Assembly: GCA_013389125.1 (NCBI GenBank)
Contig: JACADX010000083.1
Location: forward strand, 1 to 14,277
Source: Parvularculaceae bacterium
GTDB lineage: Bacteria; Pseudomonadota; Alphaproteobacteria; Caulobacterales; Parvularculaceae
Length of the DNA: 14,277 nucleotides
Direction: 5' to 3'
Below are positions 1 to 7,568 of this stretch, piece by piece. The first letter of the stretch is position 1; each line of letters starts with the position of its first letter. Below the pieces are notes generated by a model that was given only the letters and a program-made list of their open reading frames with translations, had not been told where the DNA came from and made no database searches. The position numbers were made by a program, and so were the translations under genes.

Positions 1-2
1 CC

Positions 3-2516
3 TCGCTCGCGGCCGCGCCGGGGCCGGTCGCGTGCGCCGGCGCACGGCCGCCGGTGACGCCCTTGGCTTCGCAGCATCTATCGAGCCTGCCGAAATACGA
101 CGCGCTCGCGCCGGTTTCGGGCGCCGTCAAGGCCCTCAAGTCGGGCGCATGGTCCGACGGCGCGACCTGGGGCGGCAAGCTCCCGACGGGGCGCGCCTTC
201 ATCCCGAAGGGGATTGGCGTCGTCTTCGATCTCGCCGACAGCGCGAAGTTGAAGTCGGTTCGCGTCGAGGGCTGCCTTGAATTGTCGAACCGCGTCAGCA
301 GCCGTCTCAATACGGAGTTTCTTTATGTCGCGCCGGGCGGCGAACTGCTCGCCGGAACCAAAGGCTCGCCATTGCCCGCAAACGTCGTCGCCGAAGTCGT
401 CTTTTCCGACTTCGGACCGATCGACGTCAAAGTCGATCCGACGCTCGTCGGCAAGGGCCTCGTCTCAACCTCGCGCGCCCGGCTTTACGGCGCGCTGAAA
501 ACGCCGCGGGCGAAGGTTTCGGCGCCGCCGCGCCGCGGCGACACCGTCATCAAGCTCGCGACGGCGCCGTCGGGCTGGCGCGTCGGCGACCGGGTCGTCC
601 TCACCGGAACGCGGTGGATCAAGCAGACGACCAAACAGCAAGTCGTGCTGAAGAGCCCGACGGAAGACGAGGTCCGGTTCATCAAGGCGATCAGCGGATC
701 ATCGGTGACCGTTGATGCGCCGCTTGCATTCGATCATCTGTCGCCCGATCCGGCCGTCGCCGCCTACCTCGTGAACTATTCGCGGAATATCCGCCTTGCG
801 ACGGAGAATGGCGCGGCGATCGCCAAGGCGCAGCGCGCCCATTCGATGTTCATGTCGACCGAGACGACGATTGAGGGCGTCGAATTTTTCGAAATGGGCC
901 GCACGGACAAGTCGATCCGCGCCGTCGACGCGGCGAAGCTCACGTCGCCGACGCCGACTTCAAACGTCAAGGGCCGCTATCCGCTTCACCTTCATCAGTC
1001 CGGTTTTCCGAAGGATGACGTCGCGCCGGTCGTTCGCGGCGTCGCCGTCTGGGGATCGCCCGGCTGGGGCGTCGCCCAGCACGCGGGCAACGCTTTCCTC
1101 TTCCAGAACAACACCTGGAACACGTTCGGCGCAGGCTTCGTCGCGGAAAGCGGCAACGAGATCGGCGCCTGGGTGGAAAACACCGCGATCAAGGGCGTCG
1201 GCGTCAATCACATCGTGAAAGACGTCGGCGATGTCGGCGCGTTCGACCTCGGACGCACCGGGGACGGCTTTTGGCTGCAAAGCCGCTCCGTGCGCCTTCA
1301 CAAGAATCTCGCCGTCGGCATGACCGGCGGCATGGGGTTCGTCTATTTCCATCGCAACAATGATCTCGGCAGCGCGCTGCCGCTGACGCCGACGTTCACG
1401 GCGAGCGCGCTGTGCACGCCCTCGACCATGCGCTTCAAGCCGCAGCCGATCGAGGCGCCGCAAATCGCGCAGTTCACTGATAATGAAGTCATCGCCTCCG
1501 AGGTCGGCTTCCATGTCGTCAAGCCGCGGCCGATCGAACCGCATGACGTCCGCTCGATGATTGACGGCTTCAGGGCGTGGGAAGTCGCGAAGGGCGTCGA
1601 ACTCACCTACACGTCGCGCTATACGGTCGAGAACAGCCTTCTCATCGCCTCGCCGGCGGCGACCGACACGATCGGCGTCGATTTCGGCATGAACACCTAC
1701 GATCTCGCCGTCGCCAACACGAAGATCGCCGGCTTCCACTACGGCGTGAACCTCTCGAAGGCTGCGACGCGGGTCTTCACGACCAACAGCCGCTATACGG
1801 TCGCCGGCGTCACCTTCAGCGGCATTAAAGTGAAGCCGCTCCTGAACCAGGACGCCTCCGACCAGGTCCTCGCGTCGATGCCGGCGCCCGTTCCGGCGAA
1901 GGTCGCGTTCAAATGGGGGACGGGGCCCGTCGTTCCGACGACGACGGCGCTTTATGTCTACGTCCAGGGAACGAAGACGGACAGTTCTGGCGCGACCGCC
2001 TATCCGATCGCCACCGACGAGTTCCTCGTCAATTATACGAACTTCAAGGGCCTTGCCGCCGAACGCGGCTGGCACACTTTGACGTCCGGCGGGCGGGCGC
2101 TCGTCGTGCCGGAATTTTATTCCGACCGGCTGACGGGCGAGATCTTCCAGACCTCGTTCGTCATGAAGCCGGGCCAGTATTTCGCCTGGCCGAGCAAGCT
2201 CCTCGACGGCTCGGCGGCGGATCAAGGATCGCTCGACGTCAAAGCCGGTCCGCCGACCGCGGTCAACGATACGGCGTCCGTTTCGGCGAACGGCGTGGTC
2301 ACGATCGCGGCGCTCGCCAACGACAAGACAAATGACGGCAAGCTGCTCGCGTCCGGCCACGGCCATGCGCGCAACGGGAACGTCATGCAGCTCGCGAACG
2401 GCGACTTCCGGTATACGCCATTCCCGGACTTTCAGGGAACGGACAAGTTCGACTACTGGGTCCGCAACCGCCAGGGCGTTCCGGCCCGCGCGACGGTGAC
2501 GATCACCGTGCGCTGA
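3..2516 (+). CDS. G8 domain / parallel beta-helix secreted-type protein, 5' end probably outside the window
   Basis: Large protein not assigned to a pathway. The reading frame is open to the window edge. A GTG at 54 could start it, but the codons before it read like the end of an export signal (SLAAAPGPVACAGARPP), so the true start is probably upstream. Numbering from that GTG, a G8 domain begins near residue 30 (SGAWSDGATWGGKLP), followed by an RGDTVIKL...GDRVVL strand region. Next comes a long run of beta-helix-like turns with the GRYPLHLH motif (307-314) that G8 proteins of the CEMIP/TMEM2 type carry. The last 85 residues (736-820; AVNDTASV...DFRYTPFPDFQGTDKFDYWV) are a cadherin/Ig-like domain typical of bacterial surface or secreted proteins. 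Animal relatives bind or degrade hyaluronan; bacterial ones are uncharacterised, so a glycan-related role is only inferred. It ends just before a hairpin terminator and converges on priA. Confidence 0.85.
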   Translation, partial: SLAAAPGPVACAGARPPVTPLASQHLSSLPKYDALAPVSGAVKALKSGAWSDGATWGGKLPTGRAFIPKGIGVVFDLADSAKLKSVRVEGCLELSNRVSSRLNTEFLYVAPGGELLAGTKGSPLPANVVAEVVFSDFGPIDVKVDPTLVGKGLVSTSRARLYGALKTPRAKVSAPPRRGDTVIKLATAPSGWRVGDRVVLTGTRWIKQTTKQQVVLKSPTEDEVRFIKAISGSSVTVDAPLAFDHLSPDPAVAAYLVNYSRNIRLATENGAAIAKAQRAHSMFMSTETTIEGVEFFEMGRTDKSIRAVDAAKLTSPTPTSNVKGRYPLHLHQSGFPKDDVAPVVRGVAVWGSPGWGVAQHAGNAFLFQNNTWNTFGAGFVAESGNEIGAWVENTAIKGVGVNHIVKDVGDVGAFDLGRTGDGFWLQSRSVRLHKNLAVGMTGGMGFVYFHRNNDLGSALPLTPTFTASALCTPSTMRFKPQPIEAPQIAQFTDNEVIASEVGFHVVKPRPIEPHDVRSMIDGFRAWEVAKGVELTYTSRYTVENSLLIASPAATDTIGVDFGMNTYDLAVANTKIAGFHYGVNLSKAATRVFTTNSRYTVAGVTFSGIKVKPLLNQDASDQVLASMPAPVPAKVAFKWGTGPVVPTTTALYVYVQGTKTDSSGATAYPIATDEFLVNYTNFKGLAAERGWHTLTSGGRALVVPEFYSDRLTGEIFQTSFVMKPGQYFAWPSKLLDGSAADQGSLDVKAGPPTAVNDTASVSANGVVTIAALANDKTNDGKLLASGHGHARNGNVMQLANGDFRYTPFPDFQGTDKFDYWVRNRQGVPARATVTITVR

Positions 2517-2541
2517 CGAAAGCGCGTCATGAACGACGGGG

Positions 2542-2565
2542 AACGCCGCCTTCGGGCGGCGTTTT
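2542..2565 (+). terminator. Rho-independent terminator between convergent genes
   Basis: A perfect 9-bp GC-rich stem (AACGCCGCC / GGCGGCGTT) with a TTCG tetraloop is followed by TTTT. It starts 25 nt after the stop of the G8 protein gene and ends just before the priA stop codon on the other strand. Read on plus it is a standard intrinsic terminator. On minus the hairpin forms but is followed by C residues, so termination of priA there would be weaker. Confidence 0.85.
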
Positions 2566-2567
2566 CG

Positions 2568-4790
2568 TCAGAGAAAACCGTAGGGATCGATATCGATCGT
2601 CCGCCGCACGGCGTTCGGCGTTCTAACGCGTGAAAGCCAGGCGGCGATGAAGGCCTGGATGTTGACGTCGCGCCGGGCTTTCACGAGGAAGCGCAGACGC
2701 GCCTCGCCCCTGATGCGGTAGATCGGCGCCGGCGCCGGCCCCCATACGATGACGCCGTCGGCGTCGAAAAGCGCCGCCCGGTGCGCGTCGCCTGCGCCCT
2801 TGAGGAGCCGCTCGTCGGCCGATCTCAGAATGATCGAGGCGAGACGCCCATAGGGCGGAAAGGCGAGGTCTTCGCGGCCCTTCGCTTCGGCTTCAAGAAA
2901 AGCGTCGCGGTCGCTGTCTCGAAGCGCGCGAAAAACCGCGGCTTCGGGAAGATAGGTTTGCAGCATGGCTTCGCCAGGCCGATCCGCGCGCCCGGCGCGG
3001 CCGGCGACCTGGCTCAACAGCTGATAGGTCCGCTCCGCGGCGCGCAGATCGCCGCCGGCAAGGCCCATGTCGGCGTCGACGACGCCGACGAGCGTCAGCC
3101 TTGGGAAATGATGTCCCTTCGCGGCCATTTGCGTCGCGATCAGAATGTCGATTTCGCCGGCCGTCATGGCGTCGAGGATGGCGCGCATTTGGACCGGCGA
3201 CTGCACGGTGTCGGACGACAAGACGGCGCGACGGGCGTCCGGCCAGCGCTGCGCCGCCTCCTCGGCGACGCGCTCGACGCCGGGGCCGAGGGGCGCGAGC
3301 GAATTGACCGCCTTGCATTCGGGGCACGCCGCCGGCTTCGGCATTGAAAAACCGGTGAGGTGGCAGACGAGCCTTCCTTCGAATCTGTGTTCGACGAGAA
3401 ACGCGTCCGCATGAGGCGACTTCATGCGATGCCCGCAGCGACGGCAAAGCGTGAGCGGCGCGTAGCCGCGCCGGTTGATGAAGAGGAGCGTTTGTTCGCC
3501 TGCGGATAATCGCGCGGTTGCGGCCTCGACCAGCGCCGGCGACAGCCATCGGCCGTCCTCCGGCCCGGCGCGCCGCATGTCGATGAGCGCGACCTTCGGC
3601 AGGCGCGCCGAGCCGTATCTCGAGGTCAGGCGGACAAGCCCGTATCGGCCCTGATCGACATTGACGACGCTTTCGAGCGACGGCGTCGCCGATGCGAGGA
3701 TCACTGGAAATCCCGCCCGCGCGCCGCGCGCAACCGCCAGGTCGCGCGCATGATAGATGACGCCGTCCTCCTGCTTGTAGGCGCCCTCGTGCTCCTCGTC
3801 GACGACGATCAGCGACAGCTTCCGGAAGGGAAGAAACAGCGCCGAGCGCGCGCCGACGACGATGCGCGCCCCGCCGTCGTTGACGCGCCGCCAGACGCGC
3901 CGCCGCGCCGCCGCCGTCATGTCGGAATGCCAGGCCGCCGGCGCCGCGGCGAAGCGCTGCTCGACGCGTTTCAGGAACGCCAGCGTCAGCGCGATCTCCG
4001 GGAGGAGGATGAGAATCTGCGCTTCGGGATCGCGTTTCAGGATCGCCGCCGCCGCTTCGAGATAGACTTCCGTTTTTCCCGAGCCGGTGACGCCGTCGAG
4101 CAGAATGGGTCCGCGCCTTGCAAGCGACGCGCACAAGAGATCGGCGGCTCGCTGCTGGTCGGCGGAAAGGGCCAAGCTTTCCTTGGCCGCGCATGAAGGC
4201 GGCGCGAATGGCGGATCGGGATCGATGTTGACGGCTGCGAGTGCGCCCGCCTTTGCAAGACCGCGGATGACCGCGTCGCTCGCGCCGCTTCGCTCAGCGA
4301 TCTCGCGCGCCGTCAGCGGCCCGGCGGCATCGCCGAATGCGGCCAGCGCGGCGCTCCGCCGCTCGGTGGCGCGCGCCGGAAAAGCGCCCGTCGGAACATA
4401 GGCGACGGCGCCCGCAGGCGGCTCGAGCGCATCGCCCGATCGGATGACCAGCCGAAGCACGGCCCCGAGCGGGAACATCGTGTAGGAAGCGGTCCACGCG
4501 ATGAAGTCAATCATGTCGGGCGCGAGAGGCGGCGCCGGCAGGGCCTGCGTAATGGCCTTGAGCTTTCCGGACGGCACGTCCTCGGGTTCGCCGGGCCAGA
4601 CGACCCCGACCGCCGACCGGCCGCCGAAGGGCGCCTCGACCCAGCTTCCCGGCGGCAGGTCCGAAGGCGCGAGGTAGTCGTAGGCCTTTTCAAGCGGCAG
4701 CGGGAAGAGGACCTTGATCCGCCCCTCTCGTGGGGCGTCGGCGTCCGCCGCGCTTTCGCCCTGGCGCGATCTTGGGGCCTCGTCTGTCAA
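2568..4790 (-). CDS. priA: Primosomal protein N' (replication restart helicase PriA)
   Basis: PriA is a 3'-5' superfamily 2 DNA helicase that recognises stalled forks and reloads the replisome. The 740-aa length fits the family. Visible parts: N-terminal 3'-DNA-binding domain (about 24-125, starting RIKVLFPLPLEKAYDYL), Walker A GVTGSGKT (233-240), DEEH box (331-334), SATP (367-370), a zinc-binding insertion (about 449-492) and the second helicase lobe with ATQMAAKGHHFP and the QVAGRAGR motif. The zinc insertion keeps C449, C452, C476, C489 and C492. The expected second CxxC is SPHA (458-461) and the third is CHLT, leaving five of the eight usual cysteines. The start is TTG, chosen because AAGGA lies 6 nt upstream; the first 20 residues are a charged, probably flexible extension. 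It is divergent from the DUF1036 gene and convergent with the G8 gene. Confidence 0.97.
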   Translation of the reverse strand: MTDEAPRSRQGESAADADAPREGRIKVLFPLPLEKAYDYLAPSDLPPGSWVEAPFGGRSAVGVVWPGEPEDVPSGKLKAITQALPAPPLAPDMIDFIAWTASYTMFPLGAVLRLVIRSGDALEPPAGAVAYVPTGAFPARATERRSAALAAFGDAAGPLTAREIAERSGASDAVIRGLAKAGALAAVNIDPDPPFAPPSCAAKESLALSADQQRAADLLCASLARRGPILLDGVTGSGKTEVYLEAAAAILKRDPEAQILILLPEIALTLAFLKRVEQRFAAAPAAWHSDMTAAARRRVWRRVNDGGARIVVGARSALFLPFRKLSLIVVDEEHEGAYKQEDGVIYHARDLAVARGARAGFPVILASATPSLESVVNVDQGRYGLVRLTSRYGSARLPKVALIDMRRAGPEDGRWLSPALVEAATARLSAGEQTLLFINRRGYAPLTLCRRCGHRMKSPHADAFLVEHRFEGRLVCHLTGFSMPKPAACPECKAVNSLAPLGPGVERVAEEAAQRWPDARRAVLSSDTVQSPVQMRAILDAMTAGEIDILIATQMAAKGHHFPRLTLVGVVDADMGLAGGDLRAAERTYQLLSQVAGRAGRADRPGEAMLQTYLPEAAVFRALRDSDRDAFLEAEAKGREDLAFPPYGRLASIILRSADERLLKGAGDAHRAALFDADGVIVWGPAPAPIYRIRGEARLRFLVKARRDVNIQAFIAAWLSRVRTPNAVRRTIDIDPYGFL

Positions 4791-4796
4791 GCTTGA

Positions 4797-4801
4797 TCCT
4801 T
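4797..4801 (-). promoter_or_regulatory. Ribosome binding site of priA
   Basis: On the minus strand AAGGA stands 6 nt before the TTG at 4790. This good match at normal spacing is the reason for accepting TTG as the priA start. Confidence 0.6.
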
Positions 4802-4852
4802 CAAGCCGTTTCGGGTGAATTACGCGCCGCCGCCATGGGGCTGCGGCGTTTG

Positions 4853-4858
4853 TGTCAA
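4853..4858 (-). promoter_or_regulatory. Possible -35 element for priA
   Basis: The 84-bp gap between the divergent priA and DUF1036 genes has a perfect TTGACA on the minus strand. The sequence 17 nt downstream (TGGCGG) is a poor -10, so this is only a candidate. No convincing promoter is visible for the plus-strand direction in the same gap. Confidence 0.2.
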
Positions 4859-4874
4859 AGGGCGCGGCGGCGTA

Positions 4875-5909
4875 ATGCGTGGCATTTCTCTCTTACTTTA
4901 CTCCATTCTCGGCGTTGTCGCCGCAATGGGGTCGTCGGCGGAGGCGAAATACAGTCTCTGCAACAAGACGAGTTATGCGCTGTCGGCGTCAATCGGCTAT
5001 GTCGACGGCGACCGCCTTGCAACGCGCGGCTGGTGGCGCCTGCGACCCGGCCAGTGCAAGGTCGTCTTGACCGAGCCGACCGATCCCGGCCGCTATTTCG
5101 TCTACGCTGAAGCTGTTCCCGGTCACAAAGGACCCTTGCGGGCGTGGTCCGGCGACACGCCGCTCTGCGTCGAGAACAACGGCTTCTTCAACCTTAGAAA
5201 TCAGGAGATCTGCCGCGACGATCCTTCCCGACAACGCAATTTCTTCGATGTCGAAGTGTCCGCCGCCGCCGGCGGCAACTGGCAGACGGATTTCGCGGAG
5301 GCGGCGAATTACACCGTCTACAGCGCGGAGGTCGCGGGCGTTCAACGCCTCCTTAACGACCTGAACCTCGCGAACTCGCGAATCGACGGATCGCTCGGGC
5401 GCGAAACGCAGCGACTCCTCGCCGCGTACCGGAAGGAAAAGAACATCGGCGAGGGCCCGGTGATCGACGATGCGACAATCGACGCCATGATCGAGGAGGC
5501 GAATGCGCGCGAGGCGAAACTCGGTCTTTTCTTCTGCAACAAGACCGAAGCGCCGGTGTGGGCGGCGCTCGCCGAGCCGAAGGGCGAGAGCCGTTATGAG
5601 TCGCGCGGCTGGTGGAAGCTCGAAGCCGGCGACTGCGCGAAGGTGATCAAAGGCGCCCTCGCCGCCGACCATTACTACGTCTACGGCGTCATTGAGGACC
5701 AGCGCGGCGAACGGCGTCTTTCGGGCGGCGATAAGGCCTTCTGCGTCAATTCGGTGCGTTTTGCCGCGACGACGGACACGACCTGCGCCGACCAGGAGCT
5801 CGACGAGGCGATCTTCCGGCGGATCGAAATCGGCGGCGCCGCGTCTTCGACATTCGACTTCAGCGCCGAGAGCTTCGTTGCGCCGCCAAGCCAAACGCCG
5901 CAGCAATAG
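4875..5909 (+). CDS. Secreted protein with two DUF1036 domains and a peptidoglycan-binding-like middle
   Basis: 344-aa exported protein of unknown function. The ATG at 4875 is preferred over an in-frame GTG at 4815 because it gives a clean signal peptide (about residues 1-24, cleavage after SAEA, before KYSLCN). Two DUF1036 copies follow (about 26-128 and 217-320). Each has xxCNKT, RGWW(R/K)L, a second Cys nine or ten residues later, YxVY, an SGxxxxxCV segment and a last Cys. The cysteines are 29/61/98/113 and 221/254/290/304, which suggests two disulfides per domain in the periplasm. Between them, about 150-210 resembles a PG_binding_1 fold (VQRLLNDLN...RIDGSLGRETQRLLAAY). The C-terminal tail is Pro/Gln-rich. 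The next gene starts 1 nt after the stop. No strong Shine-Dalgarno sequence is seen before the ATG. Confidence 0.85.
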   Translation: MRGISLLLYSILGVVAAMGSSAEAKYSLCNKTSYALSASIGYVDGDRLATRGWWRLRPGQCKVVLTEPTDPGRYFVYAEAVPGHKGPLRAWSGDTPLCVENNGFFNLRNQEICRDDPSRQRNFFDVEVSAAAGGNWQTDFAEAANYTVYSAEVAGVQRLLNDLNLANSRIDGSLGRETQRLLAAYRKEKNIGEGPVIDDATIDAMIEEANAREAKLGLFFCNKTEAPVWAALAEPKGESRYESRGWWKLEAGDCAKVIKGALAADHYYVYGVIEDQRGERRLSGGDKAFCVNSVRFAATTDTTCADQELDEAIFRRIEIGGAASSTFDFSAESFVAPPSQTPQQ

Positions 5910-5910
5910 C

Positions 5911-6630
5911 GTGCCGGATCTCCGTCACGTCGAAAGCTGGGTGTTCGATCTCGACAACACCCTTTATCCGGCGGAATGCCGCTTGTTCAGCCAGATCGAC
6001 CGGCGGATGGCGGACTTCATCCGTTTCTCGATCAGGGTTGACGAAGCCGAGGCCCGCCGCCTTCAAAAACGCTATTACGTCGAATACGGAACGACGCTCG
6101 CCGGCCTGATGGCCGAGCACGGAACGCCGCCCGACGATTTTCTCGACTATGTCCACGACATCGACCATTCGGCCGTGCCTCACGACGCGCGCCTCAAGGC
6201 GGCGATTGCGGCGCTGCCCGGCCGGCGCTTCGTCTTCACGAACGGATCGGTCGCGCATGCGGCGAAGGTCCTCGGACGCATTGGCCTTGACGGCCTTTTC
6301 GACGACGTCTTCGATATCAAGGCGGCGGACTTCACGCCGAAGCCGCATCGCGGGACCTATGAGAAGTTTCTCGCCGCCTGCCGCATCGCGCCGGCCGCGG
6401 CGGCGATGTTCGAAGATCTCGCCCACAATCTCGAAGCCGCGCATGATCTCGGCATGACGACGATTCTCATCGCGCAGGACGCCGCGTGGTTCGCCGACGA
6501 GCCCGCGGACAAAAGGCCCGCAAGGCCGGGCGACGCAAGGCCGCCGCACGTCCACCATGTCACGGACGATCTCGCCGGATTCTTGCAGTGCGCCGTCGCG
6601 CCGCCGCAATCGTCGGAACTGACGTCGTGA
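5911..6630 (+). CDS. HAD-family hydrolase, pyrimidine 5'-nucleotidase-like
   Basis: 239-aa cytosolic phosphatase of the haloacid dehalogenase superfamily, closest by pattern to the SDT1-type pyrimidine 5'-nucleotidases, which remove phosphate from nucleoside monophosphates. Motif I is FDLDNTLYP (nucleophile D13, acid/base D15), motif II is FTNGS (109-113), the motif III lysine is K144 in TPKPHRGTYEKF, and motif IV is FEDLAHNL (E168, D169). A helical cap lies between motifs I and II. The start is GTG at 5911, just after the upstream TAG. The frame is open further upstream, but that stretch overlaps the well-supported DUF1036 gene and motif I sits at the expected distance from this GTG. No Shine-Dalgarno is visible, so translational coupling is likely. 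Its stop shares one base with the dapD start. The true substrate is not known. Confidence 0.9.
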   Translation: MPDLRHVESWVFDLDNTLYPAECRLFSQIDRRMADFIRFSIRVDEAEARRLQKRYYVEYGTTLAGLMAEHGTPPDDFLDYVHDIDHSAVPHDARLKAAIAALPGRRFVFTNGSVAHAAKVLGRIGLDGLFDDVFDIKAADFTPKPHRGTYEKFLAACRIAPAAAAMFEDLAHNLEAAHDLGMTTILIAQDAAWFADEPADKRPARPGDARPPHVHHVTDDLAGFLQCAVAPPQSSELTS

Positions 6631-7454
6631 TGGCGCGCGACGCACTCGAGCGATCAATCGAAGCGGCGTGGGAGAAGCGGGCCGAGCTCTCGCCGGCGAC
6701 GCGCGGCGAGGCGCGCGAGGCGGTCGAGGCGGCGCTCGCGCTTCTCGACGCCGGAACAGCGCGAGTCGCTGAGCGCCGCCCGGACGGGCGCTGGACGGTC
6801 AATCAGTGGCTGAAGAAGGCGGCGCTCCTGTCCTTTCGGCTTTACGACAACGCGCTTGTCGGAACCGCCCCCGGCCCATGGTGGGACAAGGTTCCCCTGA
6901 AATTCGCAAGCTGGACGGCGGAGGACTTCCGCCGCGCCGGGTTTCGCGCCGTCCCCGGGGCGATCGTCCGCCGCGGCGCCTACATCGCGCCCTCCGCAGT
7001 GCTGATCCCGTCCTTCGTCAATATCGGCGCCTATGTCGATGAGGGAACGATGATCGACGCCTGGGCGACCGTCGGGTCCTGCGCGCAGATCGGCAGGAAC
7101 TGCCACATTTCGGGCGGCGCCGGGATCGGCGGCGTGCTCGAGCCGTTGCAGGCCAATCCGGTCATCATCGAGGACAATTGCTTCATCGGCGCGCGCGCCG
7201 AGGTCGCCGAGGGCGTGATTGTCCGCGAAGGCTCGGTATTGTCCATGGGGGTTTATCTTGGCGCATCGACAAAGATTGTCGATCGCGCGACGGGCGCCGT
7301 CGTTTACGGCGAGGTCCCGCCTTTTTCGGTTGTGGTGCCGGGCGCGCTTCCCGCGTCGAACGGCGGCCCTTCGCTTTATTGTGCGGTGATCGTTAAGCGC
7401 GTCGATGAAAAGACGCGCGCCAAGACGAGCGTCAATGATCTGCTTCGCGACTGA
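6630..7454 (+). CDS. dapD: 2,3,4,5-tetrahydropyridine-2,6-dicarboxylate N-succinyltransferase
   Basis: DapD transfers succinyl from succinyl-CoA to tetrahydrodipicolinate, in the succinylase branch to meso-diaminopimelate and lysine. The 274-aa product is of normal length. An N-terminal helical region (1-95) leads into a left-handed beta-helix of hexapeptide repeats (about 108-235; IAPSAVLIPSFVNIGAYVDE) and a short C-terminal segment. D143 (GTMIDAW) and E191 (GARAEV) match the catalytic Asp/Glu pair described for DapD. The ATG at 6630 overlaps the last base of the upstream TGA. An in-frame GTG sits 3 nt earlier, but ATG fits the family start better. The upstream Shine-Dalgarno is weak (GGAA), consistent with coupling to the HAD gene. 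dapE does not follow; the next gene is the unrelated DUF4331 gene. Confidence 0.97.
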   Translation: MARDALERSIEAAWEKRAELSPATRGEAREAVEAALALLDAGTARVAERRPDGRWTVNQWLKKAALLSFRLYDNALVGTAPGPWWDKVPLKFASWTAEDFRRAGFRAVPGAIVRRGAYIAPSAVLIPSFVNIGAYVDEGTMIDAWATVGSCAQIGRNCHISGGAGIGGVLEPLQANPVIIEDNCFIGARAEVAEGVIVREGSVLSMGVYLGASTKIVDRATGAVVYGEVPPFSVVVPGALPASNGGPSLYCAVIVKRVDEKTRAKTSVNDLLRD

Positions 7455-7470
7455 GCGCGTAAAAACTCAC

Positions 7471-7494
7471 GTAACCGGCGCGGATGACTGCGTC
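7471..7494 (+). promoter_or_regulatory. Possible ECF-sigma-type promoter before the DUF4331 gene
   Basis: In the 114-bp gap after dapD, GTAACC (7471-7476) is followed 14 nt later by CGTC (7491-7494). This resembles the AAC / CGT pattern of many extracytoplasmic-function sigma promoters, but the spacing is shorter than in several known classes. It would leave a leader of about 65-70 nt. A 10-bp palindrome (CGTCGCGACG, 7523-7532) lies in that leader. No dapD terminator is visible, so read-through from dapD is the alternative. Confidence 0.2.
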
Positions 7495-7556
7495 GCCTCA
7501 CGGTCTCCCCGGATATTAGGGCCGTCGCGACGCCGCAGCCTCACCTGCGCTTTCAC

Positions 7557-7562
7557 GGGAGA
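7557..7562 (+). promoter_or_regulatory. Ribosome binding site of the DUF4331 gene
   Basis: GGGAGA with a 7-nt spacer before the ATG at 7569. This is one of the clearest Shine-Dalgarno matches on the plus strand here and fits a gene that begins its own translation unit. Confidence 0.6.
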
Positions 7563-7568
7563 AACTGA

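Noticed and set aside
960..2366. 468-aa open frame on the minus strand opposite the G8 gene
   Set aside because: Very Arg/Asp-rich composition typical of antisense frames in GC-rich DNA; no recognisable domain, and the plus strand has clear G8 and Ig-like domains.
2893..4194. 433-aa alternative minus-strand frame inside priA
   Set aside because: Arg-rich frame-shifted shadow with no motifs; the priA frame is continuous over the same region.
4815..4874. Upstream GTG start of the DUF1036 gene
   Set aside because: It would place 20 residues, with Cys and Pro, ahead of a clean signal peptide that begins at the ATG at 4875.
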